From positions 1 through 57,650 of the forward strand of contig JAGLOO010000017.1 in the NCBI GenBank assembly GCA_023138875.1: 57,650 nucleotides of DNA, read 5' to 3'. Shown piece after piece: positions 16,508-25,277 of the stretch; position 1 is the stretch's first letter, and every line of letters starts with the position of its first letter. This DNA comes from Bacteroidales bacterium. Its GTDB lineage: Bacteria; Bacteroidota; Bacteroidia; Bacteroidales; GCA-2748055. A program made the position numbers and the translations under genes. The notes under the pieces were generated by a model. It searched no databases. It was given only the letters and a program-made list of their open reading frames with translations, and was not told the origin of the DNA.

Positions 16508-17656
16508 ATGTCAATCCGTAAGAGTTTTCAGGAGATCAATGAGAAGATAAAAAATGGCAATGCAGTGGTGCTGACCGCCGAAGAGGTATCGGCAATGGGA
16601 AGGAACCAATCTCCTGCTGAAATCGCAAAAAAGGTAGATGTGGTTACCACCGCGACATTTGGTCCCATGTGTTCATCGGGGATGTTTATCAATGTGGGGC
16701 ATTCCAATCCGCCCATCAGGATGGAAAAAGTCACCCTGAATGGTGTTCCTGTTTTTTCAGGCATTGCTGCAGTGGACCTCTATATCGGAGCGACGGAGAA
16801 CCATCCGGAAGATCCGGCCTACGGTGGAGCACATATCATTGAGGAGTTGATTGCCGGAAAAGATGTAGAACTTGTGGCCCATGCAAAAGGTACCGACTGT
16901 TATCCGTTGAGGGACATCCGTACCACCATCAACAGGAACAATATCAATGAAATGATCATGTTTAATCCCCGCAATGCATACCAGAATTATCCCACAGCAG
17001 TGAATACTTCAAAACGTATTAAGTATACCTATATGGGAAGCCTGTTACCAATGCTGGGCAATGCGAATTACAGTACATCCGGTGAACTGAGTCCGTTGCT
17101 CAATGATCCGGAAATGCGGACCATTGGAATGGGGACACGAATTTTCCTGGGTGGAACAACCGGATATGTGAGCTGGTATGGCACACAATTTAAAACAGAT
17201 TCGGAAAACAATGAGTTTGGGGTGCCTGTTTCAAATGCAGCCACACTGGCAGTGATCGGTGATGCTGGCAAAATGGATACTGCGTTCATCAAGGCTGCAT
17301 ATTATGAAAAGTACGGTGTATCCATGTTCGTTGGAATCGGAATACCCATCCCGGTCCTTGATGAGGATATGGCTGCCAGGGTCATGATAAGGAATGATCA
17401 GATCACCACCCGCATACTGGATTATGGTGAACCCCACCATCCCGAGCTGGGAAGAGTGACCTATGAAGCCCTGTTGTCAGGGGAAATCGAACTGGATCAA
17501 AAGAAAATTAAAACAGCTTCCCTCTCAAGCATTCATAAAGCCAGGGAAATCGCTGACCGATTAAAAAAGGAGGTAAGTAAAGGCAGTTTTCTGCTTTCTG
17601 AACCGGTGGAGATGTTTCCCCGGGGGAAAGGCTTAAATTCATTGGAGATCAGGTAA
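16508..17656 (+). CDS. DUF39 homocysteine biosynthesis protein
   Basis: The 382-residue protein matches COG1900/DUF39, the family shown in methanogens (MA1821 type) to form homocysteine from aspartate semialdehyde and sulfide. Visible family features are VVTTATFGPMCSSGMFINVG with a conserved Cys, YIGATENHPEDPAYGGAHIIEE, AKGTDCYPLRD with another Cys, and IFLGGTTGYVSWYGTQ. The methanogen protein has extra CBS domains that are absent here. The next two genes are the other members of this system, so the whole set is likely one operon for homocysteine and methionine synthesis under anaerobic, sulfide-rich conditions. Confidence 0.88.
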   Translation: MSIRKSFQEINEKIKNGNAVVLTAEEVSAMGRNQSPAEIAKKVDVVTTATFGPMCSSGMFINVGHSNPPIRMEKVTLNGVPVFSGIAAVDLYIGATENHPEDPAYGGAHIIEELIAGKDVELVAHAKGTDCYPLRDIRTTINRNNINEMIMFNPRNAYQNYPTAVNTSKRIKYTYMGSLLPMLGNANYSTSGELSPLLNDPEMRTIGMGTRIFLGGTTGYVSWYGTQFKTDSENNEFGVPVSNAATLAVIGDAGKMDTAFIKAAYYEKYGVSMFVGIGIPIPVLDEDMAARVMIRNDQITTRILDYGEPHHPELGRVTYEALLSGEIELDQKKIKTASLSSIHKAREIADRLKKEVSKGSFLLSEPVEMFPRGKGLNSLEIR

Positions 17657-17709
17657 ATAAGCAGATGCAAACCAGTTGCATGCAGCCATTGAGAATAAAA
17701 TATTAATAG

Positions 17710-18132
17710 ATGAACCAAACGAAAAAGAGAATGGTGCTCCGCTTTTCAGCTGACACTGTAAATGAGCCGATCACCTACATATTGATCAAGGAATATGATG
17801 TATTGATCAATATCCTGAATGCTGATATCACGCACGGAAAGGAAGGCAGCCTGTTGATTGAGATGATTGGCCGGAAAAGTGATGTGAATAAGGCAGTGGT
17901 ATACCTGGAGAGTAAGCAGGTTGAAATCTCTCCGGTGGTAAAAACCATACTCTTCAAAGAATCTTTATGTATCCATTGTGGGGCCTGTTCATCGGTTTGT
18001 TTCCGCGGAGCATTAACTATGGACTCCTCCAGCAGGAAACTGGAGTTCTCCCCGGAGAAATGCGTTGCCTGTGAACTGTGTATCAAGGCTTGTCCGCTTC
18101 AGCTCTTTGATCTTAATTTTGGTGCAAACTGA
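17710..18132 (+). CDS. NIL-domain ferredoxin
   Basis: A 140-residue protein: an N-terminal NIL ligand-binding-type domain (residues about 6-78), then a two-cluster ferredoxin with C87, C90, C93, C97 (CIHCGACSSVC) and C118, C121, C124, C128 (CVACELCIKAC). It corresponds to MA1822, the electron or sulfur-transfer partner of the DUF39 protein. It lies 53 bp after the DUF39 gene and directly abuts the UPF0280 gene. Confidence 0.92.
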   Translation: MNQTKKRMVLRFSADTVNEPITYILIKEYDVLINILNADITHGKEGSLLIEMIGRKSDVNKAVVYLESKQVEISPVVKTILFKESLCIHCGACSSVCFRGALTMDSSSRKLEFSPEKCVACELCIKACPLQLFDLNFGAN

Positions 18133-18873
18133 TTGTACGAGCCAAGACTATACAGGGGAGATATGAACCAGGAGCGGTTCCGGTTTTTCCAGTCGACTCA
18201 CCATGAATCTGACTTACTGATCGGTGTGCCTCACAACGATTTCAGCGAGGAGATGAAAAAGAACTCTTTTGAAGAACTGGTCAGACTTAGAAACCTTCTT
18301 CTCAGCTATACAGAAAAGGATCCATCATTCGGCACATCCCTGGTTCCTCTTGAAATTGGATCCTATATGCCTGCTGAGATCGATACCATGCTCAGGTGCG
18401 CCCTGCAATCGGGTACCGGGCCCATGAGTTCGGTTGCCGGATTATTTGCGGAGAGCATCGCCCACCGGTTGATCCTGGAATATGAACTGGATGAGATCGT
18501 GGTGGAGAATGGGGGAGACCTGTTTGTTAAAAATGAGTCAGACCTGATATCCACCATCCATGCCGGAACCTCATCCCTCTCCGATAAGATGGCCTTTGTA
18601 CTAACACCGGGTAGTTGGGGCGTATGCACATCATCAGGTACCATCGGACATTCATTCAGCCAGGGGAAAGCCGATGCAGTAACTGTTATCGCTGAAAGTG
18701 CCCCGCTTGCTGATGCCTGGGCCACAGCACTTGCCAATAGTATTTCAGGTCCGGATGATATCGAACCGGTGCTTGACCGGGTTTCAGACATTCCGGAAAT
18801 CCTCGGTTGTGCTGTCATTATAAATGAGTGGATTGGTATTCAGGGAGAGCTTGAAGTAAAACTGTTATCTTAG
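18133..18873 (+). CDS. UPF0280 (ApbE-like) protein
   Basis: The 246-residue protein belongs to UPF0280/COG2122, related to ApbE-type flavin transferases. Family traits are the N-terminal YEPRLYR, ESDLLIGV, then GTGPMSSVAGLFAESIAHRL and the Gly-rich ENGGDLFV. The initiator is TTG, placed immediately after the preceding TGA; this start includes the conserved YEPR motif and is therefore preferred over the ATG at 18163. In archaea a COG2122 protein works with DUF39 and NIL-ferredoxin in homocysteine formation. The three-gene cluster here repeats that association. Confidence 0.85.
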   Translation: MYEPRLYRGDMNQERFRFFQSTHHESDLLIGVPHNDFSEEMKKNSFEELVRLRNLLLSYTEKDPSFGTSLVPLEIGSYMPAEIDTMLRCALQSGTGPMSSVAGLFAESIAHRLILEYELDEIVVENGGDLFVKNESDLISTIHAGTSSLSDKMAFVLTPGSWGVCTSSGTIGHSFSQGKADAVTVIAESAPLADAWATALANSISGPDDIEPVLDRVSDIPEILGCAVIINEWIGIQGELEVKLLS

Positions 18874-18879
18874 GATCCT

Positions 18880-18981
18880 ATGAACAGTCTTATTCTTGTC
18901 ATTCTTTCCGGTCTGATTCTTATACTTACAGGATGGCTTACCGGAAGCAGCTTCGTTTCCCTGCTTAGAAAGCGAGGTTAG
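18880..18981 (+). CDS. Possible 33-residue single-helix membrane peptide
   Basis: An ATG 6 nt after the UPF0280 stop opens a 33-codon frame: MNSLILVILSGLILILTGWL, then a short polar segment ending LLRKRG. It has one strong transmembrane helix and a basic C terminus, the pattern of genuine small membrane proteins and of positive-inside anchoring. The tight spacing suggests cotranscription with the homocysteine gene set. No homologue was recognised. The alternative is a chance ORF in a short gap. Confidence 0.45.
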   Translation: MNSLILVILSGLILILTGWLTGSSFVSLLRKRG

Positions 18982-18991
18982 TGTCATGACA

Positions 18992-19264
18992 TTAATATCT
19001 TACCACGAATGCTTTTAGATTCCCTGGTTCCTTTTCCTCGATCTCAACCCGTTCTACCCAGCTGTAGCCCGTACCACTCCTGCACCATTGTATATAAGAC
19101 CTGCATGCGTTTTCTTCACCCTGTATGGCAGTACAAACAGATCCATCCGGCCGGTTCTCTACCCAGCCTTTCAGGTTCAGTGATCTTGCCTGGTTCTGTG
19201 CTGCGTATCTGAACCCAACCCCTTGAACCCGTCCAGATACTTTTATCTCGAAATGTCTGATCAT
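18992..19264 (-). CDS. acyP: Acylphosphatase
   Basis: A 90-residue acylphosphatase that hydrolyses carboxyl-phosphate bonds such as acetyl phosphate. The phosphate-binding loop GRVQGVGFR contains catalytic R19, and N37 lies in KGWVENRPDGSV; both are in the normal positions. The gene lies 7 bp downstream of the PAS/GAF sensor on the same strand and is probably cotranscribed with it. Confidence 0.94.
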   Translation of the reverse strand: MIRHFEIKVSGRVQGVGFRYAAQNQARSLNLKGWVENRPDGSVCTAIQGEENACRSYIQWCRSGTGYSWVERVEIEEKEPGNLKAFVVRY

Positions 19265-19271
19265 AAGAGGG

Positions 19272-21527
19272 CTAGAGGATGATCAACGTGTAATGCAGTT
19301 CATCCTTCAGGTCTGTGCGGATAACCATCATGTCTTTGCGATGTAACTTGCCATCCGGAAGAACCAGTTCCTGATCCGAATAGATTCCTGGTGATTTGGT
19401 CTTAGCAGGATCAGTGAAACTGTTAATAACATCTGAGGCATTGCGACGGTGAAATAGTGTTTCCACTTTTGTGCCGATTACATCCTTCTGTTTCAAACCC
19501 CATCTCTTTTCCGAAGACCTGTTAAAGAAAAGGATAAACCCCAGGTTATTAATAGAAATAACCGAATATGGCAATTCATCCAGTACATGTATATATTGTT
19601 TAACTTCCTTTTCAAAACTTGATTTTTCCTGCTGCCGCAATTGATTGGTCTCTTCCAGCTTTTTCTTCAGGTCAAGACTGGCCAGGCGTAGCTCTTCCTC
19701 TTTTCTGATCAACTGATCATGCTGTTTCCTTGAGGCCAGTTCCATCTCTTTTTCCTTGGTAATCTCATTGGCCAGGAAAATCACCTTTTCAACTTCGCCG
19801 TACATATCATCTACAGAAAGGAAGGTAGCCCTGAACCAGAGTTCCTCCTCATATTTGGATTGCATCTTTAACTGTCCCTGGAATGCTTCTCCCAATATGA
19901 CTTTCTCCCAGATCTCATTGAACCGTTCTTGTTCTCCAGTACCGAAAAAATCAAATACATTCATTTGTTCCAGCTCCAGCTCGGTGTACTTGAGCGTTTT
20001 GCTGAAAAGCTGATTGCTCAGCTGCAATTTCCCGTCCGGTGAGAAAACTGCCTTGGCATTGAGCCTGTCAATGGCCTCGATCTGACCTTCATAATCAATA
20101 CTCTGTTTTTTCTGTTCCGTGGAGTCGATACCGAGAAACAGAATCTTTTCAATAGTGCCATCATCCCGTCTTACACATGTGTATGTTGTTATGGTCCAAA
20201 GATCCTGGCCCAGTTTGGTTTCATGTTTCATATACCCTTCAAAATGCCTCCCACCTTTGGCCAGCTTGGTCCAGAGTGTATTGAACCAGGACCGGTCCTT
20301 TTCGTTGATAAACATGGATATGTGCTTCCCTTCCACCTCGCGGTTACCAGAATAACCCAGTTTTTTGAGGAAACGGGTATTGGCATAAAGCAATTTACCT
20401 TCGGTATCATAATCGGCGCGCATCAACGTATGGTTGACCGTATTGGTGAAGCTGATGAAAATCTCAGCCTGTTTCGCCGCTTCTTCCTGGGCAAGTTTCA
20501 GGGCATCCATATTCTGTCGTACCTGTTCTTCCTGACGGGTCAGCTGATCTGCCTGGGCCTGTGTTTCCTTCAACAGCTGTTCGGTACGCAGGTTGCTCTC
20601 CATGGTATTGATGGTGGTAGCGATGTTCTCAGCAACACGGCCCACGAACTGGATCTTGAAATCTTCCATCCGTTTGAACGATGCAATCTCGATGATACCA
20701 AATACCTTTTCATTCCAGATCAAAGGCTCAATGATCAGGAACCTGGGATTGGCTTTGCCCAGTCCGGAGGTAATGGTCAGATAACCGTCCGGGATCTTAT
20801 CAGTATAATAGCCTTTCTTTTCCATGGCCACAGCCCCGATAAGGCCATCACCCCATTTGATTCGCTTGTCGGGAAACTTCTTACGATCATAGGCATGACA
20901 GGCAATCATCTGAAGATAACTATCTGCACTTTCCTCAACTGTCAGGTAAATCGCTCCCTGGTTCGCATCCAGGTATCTTACCATACCCGATATCACAGCA
21001 TACGCCATAGATTCCAGTTCATGTGAATGGGTACGAAGAATATCCCCGAATTCCGCCAGGCCTTCCGAAATCCAGTTCCTCTGCCGATCATCCAGACGCC
21101 GTTGACGTTCCATCTCCCTGTTTCTTATCAGCGTGTCTTTCAACTTGTTCAAAGAGTCGGACAGGGTCTTGTCCATATCAGTAATGGAAATCGAGGTATT
21201 CAGGTCCCCTGCTATCAGAGAGTGTGTAAAACGTTTAATTTCTGTATTCTTCTTTGTTTCCCGGTGAACCCGTTCCGACCATATATCCATCTGTTTAAAC
21301 CGCCAGTTACCCCTGGCCATTCCCAGAAAAATCCCGGGCAAAGGAAGGATATCGATGATGTAAAGGAACCAGAGATCATTGTGAAGAAGAGCGATGCGCC
21401 TGAATGAAAAAGTCACATCAAGTGCGTATAGAAGCATCTGGTAGATAATGACCACCAGCATAGTGCCCAGTACAAATCCAATTGCACTGTAACGGATGAC
21501 TATCTCCTTTTTGTTCAATTCTCCCAT
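19272..21527 (-). CDS. Membrane PAS/GAF sensor without a kinase domain
   Basis: A 751-residue signalling protein. Two membrane helices (residues about 9-35 and 47-70) are followed by a linker (about 75-165) and a GAF domain (about 165-310, with DANQGAIYLTVEE and LIIEPLIWNEKVFGIIEIAS). A Gln-rich coiled coil (315-355) precedes PAS domains at about 360-480, 485-610 and 660-751. No HisKA, HATPase, GGDEF, EAL or phosphatase domain follows, so its output must come through another protein. It is divergent from a lone receiver domain 68 bp away, a natural partner, though a kinase would still be missing. Acylphosphatase follows it. Confidence 0.82.
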   Translation of the reverse strand: MGELNKKEIVIRYSAIGFVLGTMLVVIIYQMLLYALDVTFSFRRIALLHNDLWFLYIIDILPLPGIFLGMARGNWRFKQMDIWSERVHRETKKNTEIKRFTHSLIAGDLNTSISITDMDKTLSDSLNKLKDTLIRNREMERQRRLDDRQRNWISEGLAEFGDILRTHSHELESMAYAVISGMVRYLDANQGAIYLTVEESADSYLQMIACHAYDRKKFPDKRIKWGDGLIGAVAMEKKGYYTDKIPDGYLTITSGLGKANPRFLIIEPLIWNEKVFGIIEIASFKRMEDFKIQFVGRVAENIATTINTMESNLRTEQLLKETQAQADQLTRQEEQVRQNMDALKLAQEEAAKQAEIFISFTNTVNHTLMRADYDTEGKLLYANTRFLKKLGYSGNREVEGKHISMFINEKDRSWFNTLWTKLAKGGRHFEGYMKHETKLGQDLWTITTYTCVRRDDGTIEKILFLGIDSTEQKKQSIDYEGQIEAIDRLNAKAVFSPDGKLQLSNQLFSKTLKYTELELEQMNVFDFFGTGEQERFNEIWEKVILGEAFQGQLKMQSKYEEELWFRATFLSVDDMYGEVEKVIFLANEITKEKEMELASRKQHDQLIRKEEELRLASLDLKKKLEETNQLRQQEKSSFEKEVKQYIHVLDELPYSVISINNLGFILFFNRSSEKRWGLKQKDVIGTKVETLFHRRNASDVINSFTDPAKTKSPGIYSDQELVLPDGKLHRKDMMVIRTDLKDELHYTLIIL

Positions 21528-21595
21528 ACAATCAACACTGTGAGCATTAAAAATAGTTATTATTTTCTATTTTTATCATCGATAGCATTCTTCCC

Positions 21596-21973
21596 ATGGC
21601 AAACTTGAAAATTCTGGTGGTCGACGATATTTTTACCAACCGGTATCTTTTGTCGGAATTGATTAAAATGACGGGTAATGAGGTGGTACTGGCCGAAAAC
21701 GGGGAACAGGCCATAGAGATCCTGAAAAACGAGCAGATCCATATGGTTTTTATGGATATAGAAATGCCGGTGATGAATGGTATTGAGACCACCAATTATA
21801 TCAGGAGCGAGATGCCGGCACCTTTAAATGTGATCCCCATTATTGCACTCACCGCACATAATCCGGAATTGTTTTTCGAGGATTTTTCAGATGTTGGATT
21901 TGATGAGCTGATCACCAAGCCCTATTCCGTAGAAAAGATTAAGAAGAAGATACAGAATTTATATACTGAATGA
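21596..21973 (+). CDS. Stand-alone response regulator receiver
   Basis: A 125-residue CheY-like receiver domain and nothing else: acidic pocket D10/D11, phospho-acceptor D54 (VFMDIEMP), conserved Thr in IALTAHN and Lys in LITKPYS. It may act by protein-protein contact, like CheY or a phosphorelay intermediate. It is divergent from the PAS/GAF sensor, and TATTTTTA-type elements lie in the shared gap. The downstream prfC ATG is 53 bp after its stop. Confidence 0.93.
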   Translation: MANLKILVVDDIFTNRYLLSELIKMTGNEVVLAENGEQAIEILKNEQIHMVFMDIEMPVMNGIETTNYIRSEMPAPLNVIPIIALTAHNPELFFEDFSDVGFDELITKPYSVEKIKKKIQNLYTE

Positions 21974-22026
21974 AGTGCTTTGCAGGCTGGATTCTGCTTG
22001 CTATCTTTGCCGTTCATTTTTTTATC

Positions 22027-23604
22027 ATGAAGCTTTCAGAGGAGATACAGCGACGAAGGACTTTTGCCATTGTGAGTCATCCCGACGCGGGAAAAACAAC
22101 ACTTACGGAAAAGTTTCTTCTATTTGGCGGGGCCATCAATGTAGCCGGAGCGGTTAAATCAAATAAGATCAGGAAGACTGCCACCTCAGATTTTATGGAG
22201 ATTGAGAAGCAGAGGGGGATTTCTGTAGCAACCTCAGTGATGGGATTCGAGTATGGCGAAAAGAAAATCAACATTCTGGACACTCCTGGACACCAGGATT
22301 TTGCAGAGGATACTTTTCGTACACTCACGGCAGCTGACAGTGTGATCATCGTTATCGATGCTGCAAAAGGTGTTGAAGCGCAGACAAGGAAGCTGATGAA
22401 TGTCTGCAGGATGCGCAAAACCCCGGTGATGGTCTTTGTGAATAAGATGGACCGTCCGGCGCTGGATCCATTTGAATTGCTGGATGAGATTGAACAGGAA
22501 CTGGAAATTCATGTGCATCCTTTGAGCTGGCCTGTTGGGATGGGTTCTGATTTCAGGGGAGTATACAACAGGTACGACAGGACGTTTCGGTCTTTCAGCG
22601 GAATCAATAAACAAATCATCGGCGAACTGGTTGAGTACAGGGATCTGACCGACGAACAATTTCAAAAACACATCGGTCCGCATGCTGAACGCCTTCAGGA
22701 AGACCTGGAACTCATCGATGGTGTGTATCCCGGATTCGTTCAAAAAGAGTACCTGGAAGGAGACACAGCACCGCTCTTTTTTGGAAGCGCACTAAATAAT
22801 TTCGGGGTCAGGGACATCCTTGATTGCTTTATCCAGGTGGCACCCTCACCGGGACCTGTTCAAACGGAGGATCGGCTCATCGATCCACTTGAAAACAAGT
22901 TTTCCGGTTTTGTTTTTAAAATCCATGCCAATATGGATCCCAATCACCGGGACCGCATTGCTTTTATAAAGATTGTATCAGGGAAGTTTGAACGAAACAA
23001 AGGATATATCCATGTGCGGACAGGGAGACAAATGAAGTTTTCAAGTCCCACCTCATTTATGGCTGAGAAGAAATCGATCATCTCTGAGGCATACCCGGGC
23101 GACATTGTTGGAGTGCACGATACGGGGAATTTCAAGATAGGTGATGCTGTAACAGAAGGGGAGAAGATTCAGTTTAACGGGATACCCAGTTTCTCTCCGG
23201 AACTGTTCAGGTATGTGGAAAATGCTGATCCGATGAAATTTAAACAACTTGCCAGGGGACTTGACCAGTTAATGGACGAGGGAGTGGCTCAGCTGTTCGT
23301 CAGTGCAGCCAATGGCCGGAAGATCATTGGTACAGTGGGTGCCCTCCAGTTTGATGTGATACAGTACAGGCTCCAGCATGAATATGGGGCCAGATGCAGG
23401 TATGAGCAGCTCCCCATGCACAAAGCTTGCTGGATTGAGACCGGTGATACTGTAAAGCTGAAAGATTTCAGGCTGCGGAAGTACCAGCAGCTGGCCACGG
23501 ATAAAGAGGGCAGGGAAGTTTATATGGCCGAATCTCCTTACGCGCTACAAATGGCACAGGAAAAATTCCCTGAGATCACTTTTCACTTCAACTCTGAATT
23601 CTGA
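22027..23604 (+). CDS. prfC: Peptide chain release factor 3
   Basis: RF3 is the translational GTPase that removes RF1/RF2 from the ribosome. With the ATG at 22027 the protein is 525 residues and starts MKLSEEIQRRRTFAIVSHPD, as RF3 proteins do. The P-loop SHPDAGKTT (residues 17-25), switch motif DTPGHQDF and NKMD are present. The open frame extends upstream to 21970, but that would add a hydrophobic stretch overlapping the receiver gene stop and is not expected in this cytosolic factor. Confidence 0.95.
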   Translation: MKLSEEIQRRRTFAIVSHPDAGKTTLTEKFLLFGGAINVAGAVKSNKIRKTATSDFMEIEKQRGISVATSVMGFEYGEKKINILDTPGHQDFAEDTFRTLTAADSVIIVIDAAKGVEAQTRKLMNVCRMRKTPVMVFVNKMDRPALDPFELLDEIEQELEIHVHPLSWPVGMGSDFRGVYNRYDRTFRSFSGINKQIIGELVEYRDLTDEQFQKHIGPHAERLQEDLELIDGVYPGFVQKEYLEGDTAPLFFGSALNNFGVRDILDCFIQVAPSPGPVQTEDRLIDPLENKFSGFVFKIHANMDPNHRDRIAFIKIVSGKFERNKGYIHVRTGRQMKFSSPTSFMAEKKSIISEAYPGDIVGVHDTGNFKIGDAVTEGEKIQFNGIPSFSPELFRYVENADPMKFKQLARGLDQLMDEGVAQLFVSAANGRKIIGTVGALQFDVIQYRLQHEYGARCRYEQLPMHKACWIETGDTVKLKDFRLRKYQQLATDKEGREVYMAESPYALQMAQEKFPEITFHFNSEF

Positions 23605-23684
23605 TCGATCCAATTTTGACTATTGTTCCAGCCGGCCATCCCAAAATGATTATCTTCGTGAGCTTCAACATTAAATTGAATTCT

Positions 23685-25274
23685 ATGAAGTTCAACCAGA
23701 TAATCACAGGTTTGCTATGCATGGTTTCAATCGCAGTGCTGGGTCAGCACCCCGATTGGGAAGGCGGTTATCCGGATGGTTGTACATCCATTACAGCAGG
23801 CAAGGCAGCAACTGCCGATGGTTCAGTAATAACCTCACATACTGATGATAGTCACAGGACCCGGTCATGGATGAATATCATCCCTGCCAAGAAACATCCG
23901 AAGGGCGCTACAACCACCATGTACAAAAGGGTGGCATGTGATTCATTCATGATGCCCACTTACAGCCATATTCCCATTGGTGAAATACCCCAGGTGAAGG
24001 AGACTTACCAGTTTCTTAATACGGCATATCCTTCCATGAACCAGTATCAGTTGGGTATTGGAGAGTCGACATTTGGAGGAAGGGATGAACTCCAATCGGA
24101 TGCAGGTTTGATCGATTGTCAACGTCTGTGCCAGTTGATGCTGGAGCGAAGTAAATCGGCCAGGGAAGCCATAAAACTGGCCGGGGAGCTCACTGCAGAG
24201 TATGGATGGAATGATTATGGCGAGTGTCTCACCATTGCTGATAAAACTGAAGTATGGCACCTTGAGATTATGGGACCGGGCAAAGGGAAAGTAGGTTCCA
24301 TCTGGGCTGCCCAGCGGGTTCCGGATGACCATATATCGGTCAATGCCAATGCCAGCACGATCAAAGAGATCAACCTGGATGATCCGGATCATTTCATGGC
24401 CAGTAAAAATGTCTACAGCACTGCTGCCGAACAGGGCTGGTGGAAAGAAGGGGAGACCTTTCGGTTTTGTTATGTATATGCTCCGGATAGCCGGACCTCT
24501 CTGGCAGCCAGGCGCAGGGAATGGAGGGTTTTTGACCTGCTTGCCCCCTCCCTTGAACTGAATCCCAATGCTGAAAATCACCCCTTTTCCATAAAACCTG
24601 ATGATCCGGTAACGCTGGCTGATCTGAGGATGGTCTTTTCTGACTATTATGAGGGCACTCCGTTTGATATGACGAAAGATATGCTTGTTCCCGATGCGGA
24701 GGGTAAAAGTGTAATCTCCCCGTTGGCCAATCCACACCTTCCCTATGATATGAATAAACTTTTTCGTATTAACGGAGGATGGGGCTGGCGGGGCGAACGT
24801 ACCATTGCACGCTGGTATACCATGTATGCAACCATCATCCAGTGCAGGGAATGGCTGCCTGATGAGATCGGGGGCGTGGTCTGGCTGGCACAGGACAATG
24901 TGGCCACCTCCATCTATATACCTGTTTATTGCTCAGGGAATGACCTTTCACCCTCCTATAAAACTCCCGGTCGTCCAAATGGATACACGACCGAATCAGC
25001 CTGGTGGGCCTTTAACCGCCTTGGAACCCTTACCGCACAGCGATGGGGAGAGATGAGGTATGATGTGAATCAGGTATGGGAAGAGTGGCAGGAAGAACTC
25101 TTTACCGGTCAGGAGGTCTTTGAAAACAAAGCACTTGAGCTACATGCCAAGGGCAAGCATAAAGAGCTGAACAGTTACCTGACAGACCATTCCATGCTCT
25201 GGGGCAACAAAGTAGTAGAAAAAGCCTGGGAAATGGGGGATATGCTCTGGACAAAGTATGACGAAAAATTTTGA
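23685..25274 (+). CDS. C69-family dipeptidase, exported
   Basis: With the ATG at 23685 the protein (529 residues) has a signal peptide (about 1-20, ending VLGQ). After a short propeptide comes C33, in GCTSITAGKAATADGS, the expected N-terminal nucleophile of peptidase family C69 (PepD-type Ntn hydrolases). Further family blocks are HTDDSHRTRSW and TIARWYTMYATI. The longer frame from 23616 would bury the signal peptide and is rejected. The product probably cleaves dipeptides in the periplasm. It lies 3 bp before the threonine aldolase gene, suggesting cotranscription. Confidence 0.9.
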   Translation: MKFNQIITGLLCMVSIAVLGQHPDWEGGYPDGCTSITAGKAATADGSVITSHTDDSHRTRSWMNIIPAKKHPKGATTTMYKRVACDSFMMPTYSHIPIGEIPQVKETYQFLNTAYPSMNQYQLGIGESTFGGRDELQSDAGLIDCQRLCQLMLERSKSAREAIKLAGELTAEYGWNDYGECLTIADKTEVWHLEIMGPGKGKVGSIWAAQRVPDDHISVNANASTIKEINLDDPDHFMASKNVYSTAAEQGWWKEGETFRFCYVYAPDSRTSLAARRREWRVFDLLAPSLELNPNAENHPFSIKPDDPVTLADLRMVFSDYYEGTPFDMTKDMLVPDAEGKSVISPLANPHLPYDMNKLFRINGGWGWRGERTIARWYTMYATIIQCREWLPDEIGGVVWLAQDNVATSIYIPVYCSGNDLSPSYKTPGRPNGYTTESAWWAFNRLGTLTAQRWGEMRYDVNQVWEEWQEELFTGQEVFENKALELHAKGKHKELNSYLTDHSMLWGNKVVEKAWEMGDMLWTKYDEKF

Positions 25275-25277
25275 AAT

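Noticed and set aside
20223-21407. Plus-strand ORFs of 267 and 126 codons within the sensor gene
   Set aside because: They are antisense to well-defined GAF, PAS and membrane segments and show no recognisable protein features.
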